Below, one piece after another: positions 45,569 through 56,153 of a stretch of 64,000 nt of DNA. The stretch covers positions 166,952,825 to 167,016,824 of the forward strand of contig NC_133536.1 in NCBI RefSeq assembly GCF_048544455.1, read 5' to 3'. This DNA is from Silene latifolia. Lineage: Eukaryota; Streptophyta; Magnoliopsida; Caryophyllales; Caryophyllaceae. A program made the translations under genes and the position numbers. Position 1 is the first letter of the stretch. Each line of letters begins with the position of its first letter. The notes beneath the pieces were generated by a model, which saw only the letters and a program-made list of their open reading frames with translations, did no database searches and was not told the DNA's origin.

Positions 45569-46920
45569 TGTAATACTCCGTATTTATGGTCTTGGGGGTA
45601 CTCTATCGAGTAGCCCTTACTCTGTCGAGTAAGGGTATGTTGCAGAATAAAATAGTTTCTGACCTGTTGGGCACTCGATCGAGTAGTCAGGGCACTCGAT
45701 CGAGTACCTTAGGTACTCGATCGAGTACCTTGGGTACTCGATCGAGTGTCCGGTTTTACGGGGGAGTTTTCTCGGGTTTTGTTAATTACGCGATTAAGGT
45801 ATTTAAACCAATTCGTCTTTGTTCTAAATCACTTTTTACAAAACCTAAAACCTGTTTAAGAGAGAAAGCAACTTGTCTTCTTCCTAATCGCGTTCTTGAC
45901 AATTCCCGGAGTTCAGACGGTCGGATTGCATCGTAGTTTGTGTCGTTGGATTCCTTGCGTCGAGGGTAAGCTTTTAATATAATTTATATACCGTTTTGTT
46001 AAGATTGATGAAACCCTAATTTGGGATTTGGGGATTGTTATGAGTAGTATTTGAATAGTAGTCTTTATGTGTTATATGTTAGGAGGAGAATTCATAGAAG
46101 AGGCGTTTTGAGACAAATTTGTAGATACCGTCTGCGTGTTGTGCTTTCCGGCAGTAGGATTTCCTACTCAGTATTAGTCCCATAATGGGATATTGGTGAT
46201 GTGCTGTAGTTAGTTGATTGATATGATGATTGTAATTGTAATTGTGATTGTGTTTGTGGTTGTGTTTGCGATGGTTCTCGAGATGCGTTCTCGGCTGAGT
46301 GGGGTCACTTGCGGGAGTGATCTCACGCCCTAGTTTCGCCCTTCGTGGAACCCGCCACGAAAGGGTATGTGCACATTAATGGACAGGGTTATCGCTCGTA
46401 CGATGAGCGGGGCTTAGGTGGAACGGCTGCGGTCCCCCACGGCGGGGCTAGGTCCAAAGGTGGGCGGTCGATATTGAGATGATGGGGGTTGGTGGCGTTG
46501 TGTGTGTGTGTGATTCAGTTCAAATTTGTCTGTTTGTCTTATTGTTGTTATCTATTTTGATTGTGTGATTAGTACGACCCGGTGTTGTTTTGTAAAACTG
46601 CGGTGATCCATTCGGAGATGGTGAGCGAGATATTGAGCGGTATAGAGATGATACGGTAATAGCTGGGATGGCCACGACATGACGATAGAGTCTTCCACTT
46701 GTAGTTTAGCTTTTATTTCTATTTCAATTTGAAACAGTTAGTTTGGAATAATGTATTGTACTTTAAGTTTGGGTTTCAAGGATTGTACTTATTCATTAAA
46801 TTACTTATAATAAATGTTGTTTCTGTTTTGTCTATTTGATTATCATACCTCGGCAACCGAGATGGTGATGTCTTCATACCGAGTGGTCTGGTAAGGCACT
46901 CGGAGTATGGGGGTGTTACA
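45569..46920 (+). repeat. gypsy-2 5' LTR
   Basis: Contains four perfect copies of ACTCGATCGAGT (45673-45747) plus two imperfect ones (ACTCTATCGAGT, ACTCTGTCGAGT) near its start. Also AATTGTAATTGTGATTGTG-type repeats (46230-46260), TCGCCCTTCGTGGAACCC, and a terminal ACTCGGAGTATGGGGGTG that mirrors the LTR start. No gene. Confidence 0.95.
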
Positions 46921-47731
46921 AATGGTATCAGAGCGACGATCCTGAAACCTGTAACCAATGAACTTAATGAACATAGGGAGTCAATTAAAATGAACCCGGG
47001 GTAAAAGTTGTAGGAGCTAGTGCAAAGGCTTGGGAGACGTCCTAAAGTCGCGAGGGGTCGCCCTACAACTTTGAACCGGTCACATGGGAATGTGTTTGTT
47101 GAGTCGTCTGTGTGATTGTTTAATTTGTGCAACAAAGTGATGAAGTGTGTTGATTGTTTGGTGTTGAAGTAGGAGGTTGAGCATGTGAAAGATAATGATT
47201 ATATGTTGAACATGTTAATGAGTGATAACAATTGAATGATTTACGATGTGGCCTTTATTAGCATAATGAAATGATTTCGTAGTTAGTAGAAGGATGCGTA
47301 ATATGTTTATGATGATATAATATGATTTATAAATTTAGCATGTTAGTATGTGACGTAATATGCGGGTATCTCTTACGTATTGGGGGTACTTGATCGAGTG
47401 AGACTGACTCGATCGGGTAGGTTTTTGGCGATTTTGAGTCCAGAATCGAGTTTTGGGGCACTCGATCGAGTAACTAGGGGTACTCGATCGAGTAGGGGGT
47501 CACTCGATCGAGTAGCCTAGATACTCGATCGAGTGGGTTAGAGATCAGAAGGTCTGTATGGTTCTGGAGTTTGGGTACTCGATCGAGTACATGTGGGCAC
47601 TCGATCGAGTAGCCCGTTACTCGATCGAGTGGGTTTGGATACTCGATCGAGTGGGTTCTGGCCAACGCGTGTTCGTGTTTTGAGGTTTAGTACGCGTGTT
47701 TATGTTTATCCCTTTCTTCTATAGCTTCAAG
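46921..47731 (+). promoter_or_regulatory. gypsy-2 PBS and leader with palindrome array
   Basis: PBS at 46923-46934 (TGGTATCAGAGC, Met-tRNA). The leader's last third (47460-47652) contains eight perfect copies of the palindrome ACTCGATCGAGT spaced about 14-60 bp apart, plus two degenerate copies at 47388-47417. Gag starts just downstream at 47732. Confidence 0.9.
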
Positions 47732-50700
47732 ATGCCGCCCAAGAGAAATGCCTTGTACGCGAGAGCTGAGCTTATGACTACAGATGACATCGTTAAGATG
47801 TTGGAACACCAAGACGCTCTTACTGAGACCCTGAAGAGAGTGAACGAGGACAAGGATAAGAGTAAGGAGAAGGAGGTTGACCATGCTAAAGTCAGCCTCT
47901 ATATCGCGAGGTTTAACCCGAAGGAGTACAAGGGGGTTGAGGAGCCTAACCACCTTGATAGTTGGCTAAGGGAGATGGAGAACATACTGGATTTAGTTCG
48001 CTGTCCTGATGAGATGAGAGTGGATCAGGCTGCATTCTATCTGAGGGAGGCAGCTGGCAAGTGGTGGGATTCCGTAAAAGTGAGTGCCAAGGAGATATAT
48101 ACCAACCAGGGGTTACCTGCTATACCTTGGGAGGAGTTTCGTAGGGCTGTGAGGAAGGAGTTCGTACCAGAACATGTGAGGAGTAAGTTGAGAGAGGAGT
48201 TCGACAAGTTTAAGATGACGGCTGAGATGTCTGTGGCTGAGTACTACAGGCAGTTCAATGAGAAATCCAGATATGCTGAGGACATGGGTTTGAGTGAGGA
48301 GAATCTGGCTTTGAGGTTTGAGAGAGGGCTAACCACGAAGATTATGGATAAGTTACCCGTGGGAGTCCTTACTGATGTGAAGGAAGCATATGAGAGGGCT
48401 GGGAGAGCTGAGAGGCTAGTGGAGATGGCTCAGGAGAGGTCCGGTGGTGAGAAGAGGAAGTCGGAGAGCGAGGGTGGTGGCCAATCTAATTTCAAGAAAG
48501 GCAACCACAATCAATCTAAGGGATTTTCTTCCTGTTCCGGGTTTAGTCTTTGGAACTTCCTTTGGGCGAGGTCGTGGGAGTGTGAGCAATAGCTGGGGAG
48601 TGACTGCTTTGGTTGTGGTGGCGTAGGCCACAAGAGACATGAGTGCACGAGCGCACCGGATCGTTTCGAGACCCGCACGAGCTTTGCGAGCAACGGACCC
48701 CAGGATGGATCATGGCCAAACCGGGAGGTCGAGCTATCGAGTGGAGGCAACCGCAACGGCGGTAATTCTTATGCGAAGACACCGATGAACAACAACAACA
48801 ATCAAGGGTCGGGTGCTAAGCGATCGATCGCATCAGCTAGTCTTGTCCCCAGGAGGTGGGCGAAAGACCGATGGCAAGTTGTTCATGATGGACAAGAAGA
48901 CAAACAGAGGGAGGATGCGCACGTTATCACCGGTACATTTCTTGTTAATGGTATTCCTACGTTTGTTTTGTTTGATTCGGGGCTTCTCAATCGTTTGTGT
49001 CTTGAGTCATGTAAAACAGTTGGGTTTGAGAGTATATGAGTCTGTTAGGGAGCAAGTTTTCATACCTTCAAAGTAGTCCAGTATCGTGTGGGAGGTTGTT
49101 TAGAGATGTATCTTTGATAGTTGGGCAAGTCGATTTGCCTGTAGACTTGCTAGAGTTTCCTTTTAATGGTTTTGAGATGATAGTTGGGATGGATTGGTTA
49201 GGAAAGTATAAGGCTAAGATAGACTGTCATCAAAAGAAAGTGTCCCTAAGAGGTCCTAAGGGTGTAAGTGTGTCCTATCGTGGGTTTCTAGTCAAACCCA
49301 AAGTTAAGTTGATTGCAGCTGTCACCTTGAAGTCGTATCTGAGGAAGGGATGTCCTCTGATTTTGTGCCATGTGAGAGATGACCGGATAGAGAGCCCGAT
49401 TGACGAGATACCATGGTGGGAGAGTTTGCGGATGTTTTTCCGAGAGGAGATTCCGGGTTGCCACCGAAGAAGGAGATAGATTTCACCGTTGAGTTGAAAC
49501 CGGGGACGGGGCCAATCTCTAAGGCACCGTACCGCATGGGTCCTAAGGAGATGGAGGAGCTTAGGAAGCAATTGGATGATTTGATAGAGAAGGGATACAT
49601 TAGACCAAGTGTATCGCCTTGGGAGCACCGATTCTTTTCGTGAAGAAGAAGGATGGAACTTTGAGGTTATGCATAGATTACCGGGAGCTGAACCGTGTGA
49701 CGATAAAGAACAAGTATCCTTTGCCAAGGATAGATGACCTGTTTGATCAGTTGAGTGGTGCAACGGTCTTTTCTAAGATCGATTTGAGGTCGGGATACCA
49801 TCGGTGAAGATTAGAGATGTGGACATACCAAGACAGACTTTCACGTCGAGGTATGGCCATTATGAGTATGTGGTGATGCCGTTTGGGTTGTCTAATGCGC
49901 CGGCAGTGTTTATGGATTTGATGAATAGGATCTTCAGACAGTTCTTGGACCAGTTCGTGGTGGTGTTTATCGATGATATATTAGTCTACTCTAAGACTAA
50001 GGAGGAGCATGAGGAGCATCTGAGGATAGTGTTGCAGACTTTGAGAGATCATGAGTTGTATGCTAAGCTGTCTAAGTGTGAGTTTTGGTTGGAGAAAGTT
50101 GCTTTTAAGGGCATGTAATCTCTAAAGATGGGGTAGCGGTGGATCCGGCGAAGATTGAGGCGAAAGACAAAGTGGGAAGCACCGAAGAATGTTCTTTGAG
50201 GTAAGGAGTTTCTTGGGTTTAGCTGGATACTACAGGCGGTTCGTGAAAGATTTCTCCAAGATAGCTAGACCGATGACAGCGTTGATGAGGAAAGAGAACA
50301 GGTTCCGTTGGGATGAGAGTTGTGAGAAGGCGTTCCAAACCTTAAAGGAGCGTTTGACCACAGCTCCTGTTCTAGCATTACCTGAAGGGAGCGAGAATTT
50401 CGAGGTTTATACAGATGCCTCGAAGAATGGGTTGGGATGTGTGTTGATGCAGAATGGTAAAGTGATCGCCTATGCTTCTAGGCAGTTGAAGCCTTATGAG
50501 GAGAACTACCCTACTCATGACCTGGAGTTGGGTGCAGTGGTGTTTGCTCTCAAGATTTGGAGACATTACCTTTATGGAGCAATCTTTAAGGTATTTTCTG
50601 ATCACAAGAGTTTCAAGTACATCTTCACGCAGAAGGAGTTGAACATGAGACAGAGGAGGTGGATGGAGCTGATTGGTGATTACGACATGGAAATCATCTA

Positions 50701-52314
50701 CCATGAAGGAAAGGCCAACGTGGTTGCGGATGCTTTGAGTAGAAAGAGTGTACATTCCTTGTGTACGGCTCTATCTTTGATGAGGCTAAGAGATGAGGTA
50801 GCGAGCTTTGGGATTCATATGATGCAGAAAGGGGATGCCATGGGTGATATGACAGTACACATGGAGTTTTATGATGATATTCGAGGTAAACAGGCTTTGG
50901 ATCCTAAAATAGTGGAGTGGAGAGCTAGAGTAGAGAAAGGGACGGTGTCCCGGTTTTCCATTCATACAGATGGTAGCTTGAGGTTTGATGGTAGGTGGTG
51001 TGTTCCTAATGACGAGGAGTTGAAAAAGACAATCATGACAGAAGCGCATTGCACACCATATTCAGTTCATCCGGGTGGAGACAAGCTTTACAAAGATTTG
51101 AAGAAAACATTTTGGTGGCCTGGGATGAAGAAAGAGACAGCTGAGTTTGTGTCCCGTTGTTCGACATGCCAGAGAGTTAAAGGGGAACAGAGAAGACCAC
51201 AAGGTAAGGTTCAGTCTTTGGAGGTGCCTGAGTGGAAGTGGGAATCCATTTCCATGGATTTCATTGTGGGTTTACCTAAGAGTCAACAAGGTAACAATAT
51301 GATTTGGGTGATAGTGGATCGGTTGACCAAGTCAGCTCACTTTGTTCCAATGAAAGATACATGGACTAAGGCACAACTGGCTATGGCCTATCGAAAGAAC
51401 GTGCTTAAGTTACATGGAGTCCCTAAGGACATAGTGTCTGACAGAGATGCGAGGTTTATATCAAGGTTTTGGAAGGAGTTGCGGGAATCGTTGGGAACGA
51501 CTTTGAAGATGAGTACGGCGTTTCATCCTGCGACGAGATGGGCACCGAGAGAACAATCAAGACTCTTGAGGATATGTTGCGAGCTTGTGTGATGGATTTT
51601 GGTGGTAGCCGGGAGCGGAGGTTGGACTTAATAGAGTTTTCTTACAACAACGCTATCACACCGGTATAGGTATGGCACCGTTTGAGGCTTTGTATGGGAG
51701 GAGGTGTAGGAGTCCAATCTGTTGGGACGATAGTCTTTGAGGCAAAGGTTTTAGGACCAGAGATGGTACATGAGATGGTGGAACAGATTAAGATGATCGG
51801 GAACGGATGAGAGCGGCTCGGGATCGACGAAGAGTTATGCGATCTACATCGTCGGGACATAGAGTTTCAGGTTGGGGACAAGGTTCTTCTGAAAGTGTCT
51901 CCTATGCGCGGAGTTATGAGATTTGGGAAGAAAGGCAAGCTAAGTCAGAAGTTTATAGGGCCTTATGAGATCTTAGAGCGAGTTGGGGAAGTGGCTTATC
52001 GTTTGGCTTTACCGGCTGCTTTGGAGAGAGTGCATAATGTGTTTCATGTATCGCAGCTGCGGAAGTATGTGAGTGACCCGTCACATGTGTTGGAGGCAGA
52101 GAGCTTGGAGCTTGATGAGTCTTTATCATACCTTGAGGTGCCTAAGCAGATCCTAGACCGAAAAGTTAGAAAGACCAGGAGTGGTGAGACAGTTTTGCTT
52201 AAGATCCTTTGGTCTAACCACGAGACTGAGGAAGCTACATGGGAGGCGGAGGATATCATGAAAGAGCGTTACCCTTTCCTTTTTGATCAGGTATGTATGG
52301 TTACGAGGACGTAA
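47732..52314 (+). pseudogene. gypsy-2 gag-pol with C-terminal chromodomain, frameshifted
   Basis: Gag begins MPPKRNALYARAELM at 47732, chosen over an upstream in-frame ATG because KMPPK is the usual chromovirus start. It holds a Retrotrans_gag domain (HLDSWLREMENIL, AAGKWWDSV, EFVPEHVRSKLREEF). After a frameshift near 48530 comes zinc knuckle CFGCGGVGHKRHEC (48604-48645). Protease region: PTFVLFDSG (about 48960). Reverse transcriptase: [47 protein letters not shown]. RNase H: EVYTDASKNGLGCVLMQ. Integrase: [49 protein letters not shown]. Chromodomain (about 52134-52290): QILDRKVRKTR, LLKILWSNHETEEATWE. Frame breaks lie near 49030, 49480, 49620, 49805, 50118, 51540, 51668 and 51850. The chromodomain class is known to guide integration into heterochromatin. 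Confidence 0.95.
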
Positions 52315-52535
52315 CCTTGTTTCTTTTAGGGGGGTAGGAGATGATCGCGAGAGTTTTTAAGAGTTTTTACACCCCTTATATATGTTGTGTCGGTATGTTT
52401 GTCGGGATAAGTTGGGTTAGTAACATGTTTTACGTTGTGTTTATGTTGACCTTCGAGTCGGGAAGCTTATGGGAGTACCTTTGTTTGGTAGTGGTTTGAA
52501 CTTCGGGGACGAAGTTCCTTTTAAGGAGGGAAGAC

Positions 52536-53883
52536 TGTAATACTCTGTATTTATGGTCTTGGGGGTACTCTATCGAGTAGCCCTTACTCTGTCGAGTAAG
52601 GGTATGTTGCGAATAAAATAGTTTCGACTGTTGGGCACTCGATCGAGTAGTCAGGGCACTCGATCGATCGAGTACCTTAGGTACTCGATCGAGTACCTTG
52701 GGTACTCGATCGAGTGTCCTGTTTTACGGGAAGTTTTCTCGGGTTTTGTTAATTACGCGATTAAGGTATTTAAACCAATTCGTCTTTGTTCTAAATCACT
52801 TTTTACAAAACCTAAAACCTGTTTAAGAGAGAAAGCAACTTGTCTTCTTCCTAATCGCGTTCTTGACAATTCCCGGAGTTCAGACGGTCGGATTGCATCG
52901 TAGTTTGTGTCGTTGGATTCCTTGTGTCGAGGGTAAGCTTTTAATATAATTTATATATCGTTTTGTTAAGATTGATGAAACCCTAATTTGGGATTTGGGG
53001 ATTGTTATGAGTAGTATTTGAATAGTAGTCTTTATGTGTTATATGTTAGGAGGAGAATTCATAGAAGAGGCGTTTTGAGGCAATTTGTAGATACCGTCTG
53101 CGTGTTGTGCTTTCCAGGTAGGATTTCCTACTCAGTATTAGTCCCATAATGGGATATTGGTGATGTGCTGTAGTTAGTTGATTGATATGATGATTGTAAT
53201 TGTAATTGTGATTGTGTTTGTGGTTGTGTTTGCGATGGTTCTCGAGATGCGTTCTCGGCTGAGTGGGGTCACTTGCGGGAGTGATCTCACGCCCTAGTTT
53301 CGCCCTTCGTGGAACCCGCCACGAAAGGGGATGTGCACATTAATGGACAGGGTTATCGCTCGTACGATGAGCGGGGCTTAGGTGGGAACGGCTGCGGTCC
53401 CCCACTGGCAGGGCTGGTCCAGTGGACGGTCAGTATTGAGATGATGGGGGTTGGTGGCGTTGTGTGTGTGTGTGATGATTTAAATTGTCTGTTTGTCTTA
53501 TTGTTGTTATCTATTTTGATTGTGTGATTAGTATCGACCCGGTGTTGTTTTGTAAAACCTGCGGTGATCCATTCGGGGATGGTGAGCAGATATTGAGCAG
53601 GTATAGAGATGATACGGGAATAGCTGGGATGGCCACGACATGACGATAGAGTCTTCCGCTGTAGTTTAGCTTTTATTTCTATTTCAGTTGAGAACAGTTA
53701 GTTTGGAATAATGTATTGTACTTTAAGTTTGGGTTTCAAGGATTGTACTTATTCATTAAATTACTTATAATAAATGTTGTTTCTGTTTTGTCTATTTGAT
53801 TATCATACCTCGGGCAACCGAGATGGTGATGTCTTCATACCTGAGTGGTCCTGGTAAGGCACTCGGAGTATGGGGGTGTTACA
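52536..53883 (+). repeat. gypsy-2 3' LTR
   Basis: Same organisation as the 5' LTR. Palindromes at 52637, 52683 and 52704 are perfect; the one at 52658-52673 is expanded to ACTCGATCGATCGAGT. Several 1-5-bp indels against the 5' LTR. Confidence 0.95.
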
Positions 53884-54201
53884 TTAAATTTAACAAGTAT
53901 CTAGTTAATATTTGTTAGATTATTGGGTTTATGTTCTTGGGTGCTTCTTGAATGAGATCTTCTAATTTGGAGATTTGGTAAAGGAGAATCTTCCATTTTT
54001 CTTTAGCACAAGAACAATCAAGGTAGAAGATCTTGATTGTGCCCATATTTACCATAGAAATCAATGTAAGAAAATTATTTTTCCTTAATCTTATTATTAT
54101 GCTTTTATATTAGCATGCATGTTACATAGATCACTAATATAATATTTTATGAGATAATTTATTTTTAATTAGAGAGTCTAATTAGGATCTATGATCTTTC
54201 A

Positions 54202-56153
54202 AGTGGTATCAGAGCATAGGTTTGTAATTTGCATGTTGATTTTAAGCATATTAATAAATTATGAGATAATTTTCAAAAACTCAAAAATTGTGTTAGAAGA
54301 GGTTTTAGCACGAAATTCGGGCATGCATACCTACTGATCTCAAAAGATTTGTAGTAAAGTTTGGTGATTTATGAAGTTATTTTGTTATTTTTAATGATTT
54401 TTAATAGAAAACCGAGTCAAAATGCCGTATTTTAGTTATAAATTGAATAAAAATAGTTAAAAGTTGATTCGGGTCATGGAATTTTTATGGTGTTTCATGC
54501 ATATTTTCTACTGATTGTATGAAAAATGTTGAAGGTTGGCTTGAAGTTTTGCATGTTTATTGATTTTATGAGTTAAATGTCGATAAAAGTGAAATAAATT
54601 AATCATAATTTTGAAACGATTGATTCTGCCCTTGATAAATTTATGTACATTTTAAAATATTATTTAAAAGTTAAAAATGAAATTTAAAATGTGATTTCAC
54701 CTTGTTTTGATGTTTATTGGTTTTAGTGGTTAAAAACCGATAAATATCGATCTTTTTCTTCATAAATTTTATCCGAATTTTTGGGGCAATTTTTCTGTCA
54801 TTTTGGTGTTCTTGTGAGTGTTCCAGAATACTCAAATTTTTTTTTTCAATTTTTTGGGTAATGTTTCAATTATTTTGGATTTTTACTTAAAAATTATGAT
54901 TTTACCGATTAAATTAGCAAAATATCACCAAATCAAACTAGTTATTCATCATAAAATTAGTGAGGACTAATTTTGAGGTCCAAAATAGTTTGTACAATTA
55001 TTTTGGACTTAAATGAGATTTAAGAGTTGATTATTGATTTTTACAAGTTAAAAATCTATTAAATCTACAAAAACCGAGATGGATACCAACGATTGATAGA
55101 TAGGACAATTTTGGCATCATTTTACAGCATTTTAAGCATATTTATTTTATGTTGAATGAATGATTGTCATTTATTTAAAGTATTTATCTTGTTGTACCTA
55201 GTATGGCCTAGATTATTTTAATCGTTATTACCCGAAATGAATAGGAATATCGATTTGTTTGTAATTAAATACGATCTCGTATCGTCGTTTTGTAATTAAT
55301 TAATAGTTTTTATTTATTTTATTAATTAATGTATAATAGGAATAGCTTTGTAATTCAATTGTAATAGTTGTTCTTACCGGCGTTTCCAAAAGACGGATTA
55401 CATCGAGACGATGTCTATTTTTTGGAAGGTGTCCTAAATCCCACAAGAAGGAGCCACTTTTGGAATGAAGACGCAAGGGACCAAGGAGTTAGTTTCCGAA
55501 ATGTAATAGACTAGTTTTTTATTAACTAGGTGGCCATACTAGGATTTTTCATATGCTTACTTGCTTGCTTGTTTTATTTTCGCGCATGGCAAAATCGCCA
55601 TTCACATGCATTTTATTTTTCGCGGTTGTCAATTCACGTCATTTACATTCACCGACTTAGTTCAATTATAGGGAATTTATGACTAAATTGACAAGATCTC
55701 TCACATAACTAAAATTGAGATTAGCCTTACCAATTAGTAACACCTATGAATCTCTTGTTCATTAGAGCCACGCTCGCCTAAGCGGGGTGTTCTCTTTTTA
55801 CCTTGGGTAAGTAGCAGGGTGGTAAACGGTTATCACACGCCAAAATTGGTTGGACTCAACGGGATATAAGACGGTCTTGTGTTCCGGGGCTAGTAGATGG
55901 ATTTAAGGAAATTGGTCGACCAAGAGTTCTAGAGGTAGAATTAGTCAATGTGACTTACCGAATTTACACAATTATGGGATGTTTCGCCCAAGCGATGCTC
56001 ATTTTTGTTTAATATTTGGGTCTTGGAATCATTTATATAATTTAGTGGGAGACCATTATATAAATGTTAAAACTTGTTAAACAGGTTTTCACAAGTAAAT
56101 TTTAAAACAATGGATGTTAATTTTTCCTTTTTGTTGTAGCATTTTAATTCGCA
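54202..56153 (+). other. copia-7 PBS and long leader
   Basis: PBS TGGTATCAGAGC at 54204-54215. The leader is about 1.9 kb with no conserved frame. 55750-56010 contains phrases such as CACGCTCGCCTAAGCGGGGTG and TTCGCCCAAGCGATGCTC that suggest RNA secondary structure, as in leaders of long copia elements. Confidence 0.75.

Larger units (their letters stand above)
45569..53883 (+). mobile_element. gypsy-2: full-length Ty3/gypsy chromovirus (Tekay-like), TSD TTAAA
   Basis: LTRs 45569-46920 and 52536-53883 (about 1350 bp each) begin TGTAATACTC and end GGGGGTGTTACA. Target duplication TTAAA at 45564-45568 and 53884-53888. PBS TGGTATCAGAGC at 46923-46934; polypurine tract AAGGAGGGAAGA before 52536. 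The single gag-pol region ends in a chromodomain. LTRs differ mainly by small indels, so the insertion is fairly young and later than copia-7. Coding sequence carries several frameshifts. Confidence 0.95.
45448..54201 (+). repeat. copia-7 5' LTR remnant, split by gypsy-2
   Basis: CATGTGTGGAAAATAAATTC at 45448 equals 61737 in the 3' LTR. The match runs to GGGTTAAA at 45568, resumes at 53884 with TTAAATTTAAC and runs to ATGATCTTTCA at 54201. The TTAAA present on both sides is the gypsy-2 target duplication. Confidence 0.93.

Noticed and set aside
47460..47652. Regularly repeated palindromes resembling a CRISPR array
   Set aside because: Repeats are only 12 bp, spacing is irregular (about 14-60 bp), and they lie in the leader of a plant retrotransposon with copies in its LTRs.
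47474..47665. Minus-strand repetitive frame (SIEYPNPLDRV-like)
   Set aside because: Produced by the palindrome array in the gypsy-2 leader.
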